In this document: piece by piece, positions 1 to 9,823 of the stretch
Position numbering within the stretch: position 1 is the first letter of the stretch
Layout: the number at the start of each line of letters is the position of its first letter
Assembly (NCBI GenBank): GCA_027475525.1
Contig: JAMWFC010000017.1
Location: 1-64,000, forward strand
Source of the DNA: Macrolepiota albuminosa
Taxonomy: Eukaryota > Basidiomycota > Agaricomycetes > Agaricales > Agaricaceae
DNA: 64,000 nucleotides
Reading direction: 5' to 3'
Program-made: the position numbers and the translations under genes
Notes under the pieces: generated by a model
Told to the model about the DNA's origin: nothing
Database searches by the model: none
The model's input: only the letters and a program-made list of their open reading frames with translations

Positions 1-305
1 CAGAACCATCGTCGTCCGCTACCGCTCCCGAACCGCCTTTGCCGCCTCTCCATCCCTACTCAGGGATTCCCGACCGTTATCACGCTCGTCGTCCGCTACC
101 GCTCCCGAACCGCCTTTGCCGCCTCTCCATCCCTACTCAGGGATTCCCGACCGTTATCACGCCCGCACAACGAAACTTTGCCGCTCCCGAGAAACGTCCT
201 GAGGGTGGCTACCGACCTACTGCGCCAATTTCGATAGAAAATCAACCACGTCTTTAACCGCATCATGAAAACCCGTTACCTTATCAGTAGAAGAGCTTTG
301 TAGTA

Positions 306-1298
306 TTGCTCCCGACGTCCGCAACCGTCAAGACGGCAGTCACTCCCCGACGACCCTTGGCGACAGCCGTTGCCGAGGTTGATGAACTCGACGACGCGCT
401 TCCTGGTTTCTCTGTTACCATCGACCCTCCCGACACTGAAGACACTCTTGCCGACCCCATCGCTAACGCCACCTCTGTGGACCCAGTGGAGACCTACCTT
501 AGGTCTGTGGACCATGGAGAACTCTTGCCGACCCCATCGCTAACGCCACCTCTGTGGACCCAGTGGAGACCTACCTTAGGTCTGTGGACCATGGAGAGAC
601 CCAGCAATCCTTACCGTCGCTCAAGAATCGCACGCTATCCGCTCGGTAGCGCTAACCGTAGACAACAAGCACGAGTAGAGGCAATCGTGGATAGCGGGTC
701 TCAGATTATTTCTATGGCAGCAGAAGTCGCTAACGATCTAGGCCTCATTTACGACCCTACCGTTATACTAAACATGCAGAGCGCTAACGGTACGGTAGAC
801 AGATCCCTAGGCCTCGCCAAGAATGTGCCGTGCACCCTTGGCGACATTACCTTTTACCTCCAGATACACATTTTACGCTCCCCAGCATACGACTTATTAC
901 TCGGCAGACCTTTCGACGTCTTGGCGCGATCAGTCGTCAAGACAGTTACCGACGAGGAAACGACCCTCACAATTAGCGACCCCAATTCCGGAATCCGACG
1001 AACGGTGCCAACGTTCCCTAGGGGACAACGAAAAGGCGCCCGCGCTAAGCCCCCGGAGTTTACCGACCAGCACGCCAACGAGCCTCCACGTTCCCTAGGG
1101 GACAACGAAAAGGCGCCCGCGCTAAGCCCCCGGAGTTTACCGACCAGCACGCCAACGAGCCTCCCACCGGTGTTTTCACAGACCATCGAGGAGGTGATTG
1201 GCGACGATCACGGAGATGTAGCGCTAACGCTGGAATTTGACCATTCAACTGGTCTTGTAACTGTTTTGTCTACTGCTTTTCTTGACACGGAGATGTAG
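306..1298 (+). CDS. E1 retropepsin-like region of pol (frame-broken)
   Basis: Contains an aspartic protease core: VDSGSQI near 690-710, where D is the expected catalytic residue, and a downstream LLLGRPFD near 895-918. The flanking QSANGTVDRSLGLA and VPTFPRG segments are characteristic of this mushroom Ty3 family. The enzyme would mature the element's own polyprotein. The upstream part of this open frame and the protease part are separated by a 77-bp duplication at 444-597, and two more follow at 1014-1167 and 1209-1362. The start at 306 is only the edge of an open frame, not a supported initiation codon. Confidence 0.7.
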   Translation: MLPTSATVKTAVTPRRPLATAVAEVDELDDALPGFSVTIDPPDTEDTLADPIANATSVDPVETYLRSVDHGELLPTPSLTPPLWTQWRPTLGLWTMERPSNPYRRSRIARYPLGSANRRQQARVEAIVDSGSQIISMAAEVANDLGLIYDPTVILNMQSANGTVDRSLGLAKNVPCTLGDITFYLQIHILRSPAYDLLLGRPFDVLARSVVKTVTDEETTLTISDPNSGIRRTVPTFPRGQRKGARAKPPEFTDQHANEPPRSLGDNEKAPALSPRSLPTSTPTSLPPVFSQTIEEVIGDDHGDVALTLEFDHSTGLVTVLSTAFLDTEM

Positions 1299-1689
1299 CG
1301 CTAACGCTGGAATTTGACCATTCAACTGGTCTTGTAACTGTTTTGTCTACTGCTTTTCTTGACAAGCGTTTTAACTACTTTACCCACTACCGACGCAGAC
1401 CTTCCCAGAAAAACCAAACATTACCGACTCCTCTCTTGCCTACTTGTACCTTACCGCTTCCGAGTCATTTCAAAATATTGCGTCTACCGATACTTATCTC
1501 ACCACTCTTCCCGGAGCCTCGTCTCCTGCCGTTCTTGGACTTGCCGCCAAAATATTGCGTCTACCGATACTTATCTCACCACTCTTCCCGGAGCCTCGTC
1601 TCCTGCCGTTCTTGGACTTGCCGCCCTCAGGCTACAGTTCCCCTTTCCACCTCTGTTATAACCAAGCTAACGCTCCCAAAAGGAAAGGG

Positions 1690-3060
1690 GTCAAGTTAAA
1701 AAGAAATATAAGCCAGTTGCGCTTAAAACAAAACCCATCGCTACGCACTCTCCCGAGACGTTTAGAATCGAGCGCCAGATCATTGGCGACCCTCTTGCCG
1801 ACATGCCGACCTTATCACCGAATCCGCCACCCTTTCAGCCCACAGGACGTTTTACCGAGGAACGCCAGCAGCAGTTCGCCAAGGAGCACGACACAGGATT
1901 TTTGACCAAAGATGAGTTGAACGTCCTTACCGATCTTGTCGCTAAGCAAGACAAAGCCTTTGCTTGGGAGGACTCTTTTTGACCAAAGATGAGTTGAACG
2001 TCCTTACCGATCTTGTCGCTAAGCAAGACAAAGCCTTTGCTTGGGAGGACTCGAACGCGGCAGTCTACGTACAGATTTCTTCCCGCCTGTCGTCATCCCG
2101 ACCATCCCTCACGTGCCGTGGACTGAGCACAACCGACCGTTACCGCCTGGAATCGAAGCCGAGGTCTGCCAGATTATTAGGACCAAGATACAGGCTGGCG
2201 TCTACGAGCCCTCCAATAGTTCTTACCGCTCCCGTTGGTTGGTCTGCCAATCATTAGGACCAAGATACAGGCTGGCGTCTACGAGCCCTCCAATAGTTCT
2301 TACCGCTCCCGTTGGTTCTGTGTCCTCAAAAAGAACGGCAATCTACGCATAGTTCACAGTCTTGAGCCGCTGAATAGAGTCGCTCCCGTTGGTTCTGTGT
2401 CCTCAAAAAGAACGGCAATCTACGCATAGTTCACAGTCTTGAGCCGCTGAATAGAGTACCATACGACACTCTGGCGTACCGCCTTTCCCTGACCACTTTG
2501 CCGAGTCCTTTGCCGGGCGCATTTGTGGCGCCACCCTTGATCTCTACGTTGGCTACGATGAGCGCTTAATACACCCTTCTTCCCGCGACCTCACTACGTT
2601 TCAAACTCCGTTTGGCGCCTTGCGCCTAGTCACCTTACCGATGGGCTGGACAAACTCAGTCCCTATATTCCACGACGACATCACCCGTTTGGCGCCTTGC
2701 GCCTAGTCACCTTACCGATGGGCTGGACAAACTCAGTCCCTATATTCCACGACGACATCACTTCATCCTCCAACCCGAGATACCGCATAACGTCCTTAGC
2801 TTCATCGACGACGTTGGCGTCAAAGGCCCCAAAGACTGGCGACTCGTGAACGGCTTACCGGCGACCCATCCCGACAACTCCAACATTCGCTTAGCGCTAT
2901 GGGACTTTTTCCAGCTGCTCAATCGAGTTCTCCAACGTATGAAGTATAGCGGTGGTACAACATTCGCTTAGCGCTATGGGACTTTTTCCAGCTGCTCAAT
3001 CGAGTTCTCCAACGTATGAAGTATAGCGGTGGTACTTTAGCGGTCACAAACTCCTCCTTT
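1690..3060 (+). CDS. E1 reverse transcriptase region (frame-broken)
   Basis: RT blocks can be followed across frames: FLTKDELNVLTDLVAKQD (about 1,900), VIPTIPHVPWTEHNRPLPPG (about 2,095), YRSRWFCVLKKNGNLRIVHS (about 2,300), LRLVTLPMGWTNSVPIFHDD (about 2,625) and the active-site box FIDD at 2,801-2,812. FIDD stands where most Ty3 enzymes have Y(V/L)DD; the two aspartates are kept. 77-bp duplications at 1904, 2304, 2609 and 2881, and a 78-bp one at 2180, change the frame each time. From 2,762 onward the sequence is the start of the 13-kb segment repeated later. Confidence 0.8.
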
Positions 3061-3137
3061 GCGCGCCAAGGTTCAAAATACTTGGTCACATCTGCACTCC
3101 CGACGGTCGTGTTCCCGACGAGTCTCGCTTAGCACTC

Positions 3138-4083
3138 TTGGAGCGCTGGGGTCCTTGCCGCGACTTATCTGAAGTTCGCGCCTTTCTTGGCACCGTTGGC
3201 GTTCTCAGGATATTCGTCAAAAACTTTGCCCATCGCGCACATGCCCTTAACCGACTCACCCGCGCCAACGAGCCCTTCGAATTTGGGCCAGACCAGGTCA
3301 CTGCCCAACGCGACTTAGTAAAAGCCAACCGACTCACCCGCGCAACGAGCCCTTCGAATTTGGGCCAGACCAGGTCACTGCCCAACGCGACTTAGTAAAA
3401 GCCTACAAGACGCCAAGCCCCTAGTCCCCATCGATTATACCTCTGCCGACCCTGTTATCTTGGCGGTGGATACCTCGTACATTGCCGTTGGCTACTTCTT
3501 GTGCCAATGCCTTAGCGACAATCGGAAACAGCGACGCTACAACCGCTTTGGGTCTATCACGCTAAACGACAGAGAGTCTCGCTACAGTCAGCCTAAGCTA
3601 GAGCTCTATGGACTCTTCAAAGCCTTCCGGTCGCTAAAGATGTATTTGATTGGCGTGCGGAACCTTATTGTTGAAGTCGACGCTAGGTACATCAAAGGCA
3701 TGCTGCAGAATCCCGATATCCAGCCATCCGCTAGCATGAATCGGTGGGTAGTCGCTATCCTCATGTTTCACTTTGAGTTGGTACACGTCAAGAGCTCTTT
3801 CCACGGACCAGATGGACTCTCTAGGCGACCACGGCAGCCTGGCGACCCGGCAGTGGACCCACAGGCTGATAGCGATTTCGAGGACTGGATCGACCGACTA
3901 CATGGTTTCGTGCACCTCATTCAACAGCCAATTCCCTTACTACGACGGCAACAGCCTACCAGCATCCTGTTACATCCCATAGTCCCTTACCGCCCCGAGA
4001 CCTTTAGCGCACCCCTCACGTTCTACACGGCAAGCATCCACAGTCAAAACTTGCCTCCTCCCTTACCGCCCCGAGACCTTTAG
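3138..4083 (+). CDS. E1 RNase H region
   Basis: The connection domain reads FLGTVGVLRIFVKNFAHRAH near 3,183. The RNase H domain has ILAVDTSYIAVGYFLCQ near 3,457, LELYGLFKAF near 3,598, and a third acidic segment VEVDARYIKGML near 3,673. The HGPDGLSRRP box at about 3,805-3,830 is the usual end of this domain in Ty3 elements. The enzyme removes the RNA strand during reverse transcription. Duplications at 3249 and 3983 disturb the ends of this stretch; the domain core itself is in one frame. Confidence 0.85.
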
Positions 4084-4269
4084 CGCACCCCTCACGTTCT
4101 ACACGGCAAGCATCTTCAGTCAAAACTTGCCTCCGTAAAAGTCGTACAGGAACCCCAGTCGCTAAGAGAAGACAGCAAAAACCTGACCTACGATGCCGTT
4201 CCCCGATCCGCCAAGGCAAAGGCGGAAGATAGTCGCCGCTAAGAGAAGACAGCAAAAACCTGACCTACG

Positions 4270-5930
4270 ATGCCGTTCCCCGATCCGCCAAGGCAAAGGC
4301 GGAAGATAGTCCTATTGGTAGTCGAGCAATGGATACAAGACCTTAAGCGACCCCCAGACCTTACCGACGAACAATACGCTACCTTTATCCGCTATGCTAC
4401 CCACTTCTTCTTTACCGACAACCGACTTTGGCGACGAAATCGAGATGGCGCACACAAGCTGATCATCAAGCCAGAAGGTCGCTTACGAGTCTTGCGCGCT
4501 ATGCATGACGAGCTAGGACATAGAGGTCTGTACGCTACCCGAGCTTCTCTGCTAGAACGCTTTTGGTGGCCACACGCTAGCATGACGAGCTAGGACATAG
4601 AGGTCTGTACGCTACCCGAGCTTCTCTGCTAGAACGCTTTTGGTGGCCACACGCTAGCGCCGACATCGCTGGTACATCAGGACTTGCCACCTCTGCCAAA
4701 TCAACAAACGCGCCAAGTGCTCATACCGCCAACCGTTGCAACGCCAGCTCCCCTCTTCAGCAAAATCTACGTCGACACCATGCACATGCCCAAATCTGGT
4801 CGCTACAAGTACATCATTCAAGGTCGTTGCTCGCTAATCCACTGGCCTGAATTTCGAATGCTCCAAAGAGAAAATACCGACGCGGTCGCCAAGTGGCTAT
4901 TTGAAGACGTCATCTGCCGTTGGGGAGCGCTAAGAGAAATCGTCACGGATAACGGTGCGCCCATCATCAAAGCGCTAACTTACCTCGCCAAGAAATACAA
5001 CATTCACCACATTCGAGTATCTGGCTACAACAAGCGCGCCAATGGCCTGGTAGAGAGACCCCACTTTGACGTTCGGCAAGCACTCTTCAAGGCAGTCGAT
5101 GGCGACGAGTCTCGTTGGAGCGAAGCGACCTATTCAGTGTTCTGGTCGGAAAGAGTTACTATTCGTAAGCGCATGGGTTGCTCTCCCTATTACGCGGCTA
5201 CTGGCACCCATCCTTTACTCCCTGCCGACATCATAGAAGCGACCTATCTTCAGGTTGCTCTCCCTATTACGCGGCTACTGGCACCCATCCTTTACTCCCT
5301 GCCGACATCATAGAAGCGACCTATCTTCAGCCAGCTCCCAACAGCATCTTAGCGACTACCGATCTTATCGCCAGACGAGCTATTGATCTCCAGCGAAGGA
5401 AAGAAGATTTAGAGCGACTCCACGAGGTAGTCTTTAGCGCACGTCGCCAAGCAGCCCTACGATTCGAAACCGAGCATAGCGCCACTATCAAAGATTACAA
5501 CTTCCCGAGTTTAGCGCACGTCGCCAAGCAGCCCTACGATTCGAAACCGAGCATAGCGCCACTATCAAAGATTACAACTTCCCGAGGGTGCGCTAGTGCT
5601 TATGCGCAACTCCAAAATCGAAACCTCATACAACAAGAAAATGCGCCCGCGCTATCTTGGACCTTTGGTAGTTATCTCCGTAACCGTGGAGGCGCTTACG
5701 TGCTCTGTGAATTAGATGGTTCAGTACTGCATCGACCTGTTGCCGCTTTCGCCTTTGCCGTATCTCGCCAGAACACATGACTTGCCGCTTGAAGCGCTAG
5801 ATATCGACACCGCCAAGTTGAGAGAACTTGAAGAAACGAATTATTGGACGATGATGACTTGCCGACTAGTTGAAGAAGAAGAAAGATTAGAAAAGACTAT
5901 ATTGATAAGCTCTTCTTTCTATTACTTACT
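4270..5930 (+). CDS. E1 integrase region (frame-broken)
   Basis: The zinc-binding part has LGHRGLYATRASLLERFWWP near 4,515, then RTCHLCQ near 4,670 (HHCC arrangement). The catalytic core starts near 4,755: YVDTMHM gives the first D, IVTDNGAP (about 4,940) the second D, and ANGLVERPH (about 5,040) the E. Downstream RMGCSPYYAATGTHPLLPAD is typical of the family. A basic, coiled tail (LIARRAIDLQRRKEDLERL) follows. No chromodomain is visible. Duplications at 4160, 4503, 5177 and 5433 break the frame; the core between 4,684 and 5,250 is intact. Confidence 0.85.
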
Positions 5931-6012
5931 TACTTATCTTTCTTGCCGATACTTACTGTACTATATTCCAACAGACAATTCTTACGTAGTCAAGTCGCAG
6001 CGCTAGCGTGTC

Positions 6013-6300
6013 GCCAACGCTTAGCGCATTGCGCAACTCTCGCCAAGGGTTTTTCGCTATGATGACTTACTGAGCGTTTCCCTTCTCTTCGAATTTTGTC
6101 TAAGTCCCACACCTACTCCTCCTTTTGCTAAAATCTACTTTAGAATACTTGCCGCCTGCTTTCTTACTTTCTCTGCTCTAAGCTGGTGCGCTAACCCAGA
6201 ATATAAGACTTATCATTCGGCAAGGAGGCGGCAAGAAAGTAATATTAGCGGTAACAAAATTAAGAAACTATACAAGACGGCCTATCTACCCTAAGGTCCG
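6013..6300. other. E1 spacer between pol end and antisense gene end
   Basis: No gene. The stretch carries nine TTRSCG/CGSYAA hexamers between 6,001 and 6,300, including an overlapping pair TTAGCGGTAA near 6,245. It probably holds the 3' ends of both convergent transcripts. Confidence 0.6.
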
Positions 6301-8541
6301 TCAGTCTTCATCCCCGGAAAGCGACATCGAGTCGTCGAGCGGCAAGAGGTCGCCAACTTGCACGTGGTTGAGGGCCTGCCACTCTAGCGCCTCGTTGCAG
6401 TCCGCCTGGTACTCTTGAAGGGCGTCCATGCTACGAGTCAAATTGGCGTACCGAAGGCGAGAGGCCATAATTTGCTCCCGCGCTCGCTCACGCTCGCGAC
6501 CCAGTACCGCTCGCATGCTTGCCGCACGCGCCGCCATCCGCTCGATAACTTGAGGGGGGTACAGTGCCACCACTGGATAAACCAAGTCCTCCCCCAGCCA
6601 CTCGTACGAGTCGCCAGTGACTCTTGGCTGAGGCTGGGGGGTCCACGACGAAGGCCCACTCGCGCTCATCCAGAGCTGCGTCGCTACGTCGCCCTCGCTC
6701 ATCCAGGGGGCGGCAGGCTCCACAATCGGCAACTCCTGGGACTCGCCAGGAGCGTCTCGCAAAGTCTCCTCCAACTCCCCCTCAGCATCCTCATTGCCGC
6801 CCTCTTCCTCCTCGCGGCTTGGCGACCCTTCCCTTTTCTCCTCCTCTCCGACTAACTCCTGTGCGCCAGCGGGCTCTCCCATTTCAACGTCACCTTCACC
6901 CCCTAGGGCGCCAGCAGCCGAAACCTCGGCAGGCGCGTTCTCAGGTAAGGCGAGAGGGGACAATAGGCGACTGGGACCGGCCTCACCGCTAACGGGGGGA
7001 AGGCGGCTGGCGGCAAGGGCATCTTCCAAATCTTTCATCTCCCTGTCCTCAGCACTTGGAGAGGGGGAGGGCGACTCGATGCGGACGCGCTTGGCCTTAC
7101 CTTTGCCCTTGCCTGGGGAGGGGGCCTTGCGTTTTTCTTGGCGCTCGCCGGCGCCACGGTTGCCGACTGTTTCGTTATCGTCCCCTTGGCGCGTCGGCAG
7201 CGCCAGGGAACTCTTGCTGATTGCTGCCGCGTCTCCAGCGGCCTTCTTCTTCTTCTCTCCCTCGACAAACTCTCGCGCTCTCTTGACCAGGACGGCACGC
7301 TTGAAGGTGCGCTCCACTACCGCGTCGGGAGCTCCCCCGCGCTCGCGACTCTTGGCGCCATCCAGAGTACACGCGCGTTTAAGGGTCCCGCATCGATAGC
7401 AGGGCTGACCGCCAGTAGGGTACCAGCACCCCTCTGGATCGTTGTCAGCCCAGCATTTGTCGCACTAGTACCTAAGTCAGCAAACACGGTAACAGAAAAG
7501 GCGCTAAGCTTACCGCCCCCATGGAATCCTTAAACTCCTGCCTTGCCGCAAGGCCAACAGTCTTCTTATTCTTCATCTCGGGCAAGACCACACCCGCTTC
7601 CATCCCCTCGTCAAGAACGGCGTCTTCCCGGCGCGGCACCAGCAGACTCTTCAATTCAGAGTCGGTAAAGGTGGTCTGCGTTGGCGCCTGCAGACTTAGG
7701 TTAGTAGACATCGCCTAGGGCTGAAAGAACACTTACCGCGTATTTGGGGGCCTTTCCCTTACGAGACTTGGAAACAGTGGTTGGCGTGGCACGGCAGCGG
7801 CAAGAAAAGTTGAACACTCACTTTCTTTAAAGCCTTACCCGGCTTTACTGGGGAGCCCTTCCTGCTAGCCGGCAGTGTTGGGCTCTGTACACTGCCGGCG
7901 CGAGACCCCTTGCTGGAACCCTCGGCAACGGATTCCTTCTGCTGCTCCTTAGCGAGCTCGGCCCTCACTACCGCCAAGGTGTGCGCGGCAGCGGCAGCGG
8001 CAGCCTCCTCCTGCTCTTGCTCGATTTGCAATCGAGCAAGGGGCTCCAGTACCTCTTGCTTGCTACGGGGGGATAGTTCAGTCCATAGCTAGAGAAAGAA
8101 AGGTCAGGAGATACTCACTCGGTTGCCGACGCGCTTACGGTCATCGGCAACGCGCCAGAAAGAATGTCCTCCAGCTCATCTTCGATGGTGGGGACAGGGG
8201 GAGGCGCCTAGAGAGCAATCAGCTAAGCGACGCGCCAGGCGAAAACAACAACTTACGAAGCGGGAGAAGGGCGCTAACCACTCGGCGCCACGATTATCGA
8301 CATATCGAGCACGACACCACTCCCGCACCTCGATCTCGCGGTCCCACCCAACGCCAAGGACTCTCACCTCATACCACCTCTCCAGCAACTTCATCACGCC
8401 AACCACCAAGTTTTGAGACGCCTCGGCGCCAACGCCCTCGATATGGCGGATGAAGCGGTTGGCCTTAGCGATGTAAGCGTACGCGGCCTCTTGAGCAGCT
8501 TGAGAGGGAACGGGGGGCGGAGTTGGAATACGGAAGGACAT
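6301..8541 (-). CDS. Antisense six-cysteine (Zn2Cys6-like) accessory gene of E1
   Basis: Six exons read cleanly with GT-AG introns: 8541-8257, 8207-8119, 8062-7822, 7766-7737, 7687-7514 and 7464-6301, giving 660 residues. Start ATG 8541 (MSFRIPTPPP) was preferred to an upstream one because it opens the proline-rich segment. The last exon begins with CDKC and holds the pattern CX2CX8CX8CX2CX6C, close to the fungal Zn2Cys6 cluster. After it come basic stretches (KGKGKAKRVR, a likely nuclear signal), a long acidic region and an arginine-rich helix near the C-terminus. An alanine/glutamate coiled segment (EQEQEEAAAAAAAH) lies before the cysteines. The gene converges on E1 pol and starts 170 bp from the 3' LTR. 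The function is not known; DNA binding is inferred. Confidence 0.75.
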
Positions 8542-8701
8542 ATTTTTATTTCTGAGCGCCAGGAAAAGATGGGGAGAGGAAACGAAGTCCAAACTCATGC
8601 GCCAGGACTATAAACCAAATCTCAAGAACGCACGGGCCACTTGTCACAAAAACGGTAACGGTAGCCTTATTTGGTGACTGAGGACAGTCAATTTTTCAGT
8701 T

Positions 8702-8710
8702 GGGGGGAGA
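8702..8710 (+). promoter_or_regulatory. E1 polypurine tract
   Basis: GGGGGGAGA directly before TGATAGGACC, the proposed LTR start. This is where plus-strand DNA synthesis of a Ty3 element would be primed. The second copy is at 21,845-21,853. Confidence 0.6.
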
Positions 8711-9663
8711 TGATAGGACCCTATACAGGTTAGGCGCATCAACGGCAGGCTCGGCACCGGCTCCGGAAACCTTGCCGCACTCGTTCCGAACTTAGCGCAC
8801 GCGTTCTACCTATTTTAAGCCATTTCTGACGGCCGCGCACGGCAAGAAGCAGATCCAATCAATGATAGCGCCGATCGGCAGACAAAATGACAACTGACAG
8901 ATGGCATCAGTCACTGACGACAGCGCTTAGCGAGAAGCCTGATGATCTATCAAAAACTGACGGACAGCTTGGCGTTTGACCTTGGCGTCTGACACCGCTT
9001 AGCGTCTCGATTTGGCGCCCGACATCGCTTAGGTGTTCTGACAGACAGAAGGGTGATGGAGTGATGGTTTAGCTTCGCGATCTGTCGCCTGGCGTCGCTA
9101 AGGCTCTTGAATGGGCGGTAGGGATCTGAAACCGTTGGAGCTACCCCTTTGAAATTTTCCAGTTTACCGCACTCTGGCGTCATTAGCCACTGGCGACGGT
9201 GAACTCCTTGTAGTATATATATTACTTACCGACTTGTACATACAGGACATCAGAACAATAGACCACAGTTTACTCCCCTTTCCTCAGTCTCCCTTACGCT
9301 CAAGAGCTCATTTACGCTACGGTCGGCAACGTCAAAACTCATCGGCAGTTGCAGACGTTCGCCAACACTCGACATACTCGCGCCTTGCAACTACGGCAGG
9401 CACTATCGACGCTTAGACCTCGCTAAGCTTACCGCGCTCTTGCCGCTCACCTTTGCCGTGTTAACTTACCGCTTCTTCCTAGGCGCTTTACCTTAGCGCT
9501 TACACTTGCCGACACCCGTTACCGACTTTTCACCTTTTTCACCGACGCGTTCTCTGGGACCTGCCCGGGACTCCTCAAATTACTTTTAGCGCGCCCAACG
9601 CACACTCTTGGTACGGTAACACAATAGTTACATTTGTTGCTGACCAAACTTTGGGCGTCATCA
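8711..9663 (+). repeat. E1 3' LTR
   Basis: Proposed from TGATAGGACC to GGGCGTCATCA (953 bp), with short inverted ends TGAT/ATCA. The start follows the polypurine tract. The end is set where the sequence changes to the CCGGGG palindrome of the E2 LTR. A TATA-like stretch at 9,214-9,223 fits a U3 promoter. TTRSCG motifs peak here, with ten in 9,421-9,620. No 5' partner is in view, so the ends cannot be checked against a second LTR. Confidence 0.6.
9214..9223 (+). promoter_or_regulatory. TATA-like box in E1 LTR
   Basis: TATATATATT roughly 500 bp into the proposed LTR, the expected place for the U3 promoter that would drive the + strand element transcript. Confidence 0.5.
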
Positions 9664-9696
9664 CCGGGGATGCCCCGGGGGGGAGGGGTCGTGACA
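9664..9696 (-). repeat. E2 3' LTR, start only (interrupted by E1)
   Basis: Read on the - strand, TGTCACGACCCCTCC begins at 9,696, right after a G-rich polypurine tract (GAGGGGGGGTGA, about 9,697-9,708). The same 20-bp start is found at 29,922 for the E2 5' LTR. After CCCCGG the sequence changes to the end of E1. E1 therefore lies within this LTR. The second copy is at 22,807-22,839. Confidence 0.6.
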
Positions 9697-9823
9697 TCAC
9701 CCCCCCCTCAGCGCCGAGACCCTCTGAGGCGCGCGTAGCCGGACGCTCAGACCGGACCTGGGTGTGGGAACCGGCGCCTGCCCTGCCACATAACGAAAAA
9801 AATTTTTACTATCAAAGTCAACT

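Larger units (their letters stand above)
9..5586 (+). repeat. Set of 77-bp direct duplications in E1
   Basis: Direct duplications with a spacing of exactly 77 bp have their first unit starting near 9, 444, 1014, 1209, 1471, 1904, 2304, 2609, 2881, 4160, 4503, 5177 and 5433. Three further ones are near 2180, 3249 and 3983, with spacing 76-79 and small differences. The unit sequences are unrelated to each other, only the period is shared. Those beyond 2,762 recur in the second large copy. They look like assembly artefacts, see findings. Confidence 0.9.
1..9663 (+). mobile_element. Ty3/gypsy retrotransposon E1 (5' end outside window)
   Basis: The element reads protease, reverse transcriptase, RNase H and integrase on the + strand, then an antisense accessory gene, a polypurine tract and a 3' LTR. 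The protein similarity is to the chromodomain-less Ty3 family common in mushrooms. No 5' LTR or gag is visible, so both probably lie before position 1. The coding part is cut by 77-bp duplications that each shift the frame; whether the element is really dead cannot be judged until these are removed. The whole body, coding or not, is rich in TTRSCG hexamers. Positions 2,762-9,663 recur at 15,905-22,806. Confidence 0.85.

Noticed and set aside
444..5586. Programmed ribosomal frameshifting in E1 pol to explain the many frame changes
   Set aside because: All main frame changes fall on 76-79-bp duplications and have no slippery site in common.
8950..9183. 77-codon - strand frame in the E1 LTR
   Set aside because: Its residues simply follow the recurring TTRSCG/CGCTAA words; no similarity to a protein.
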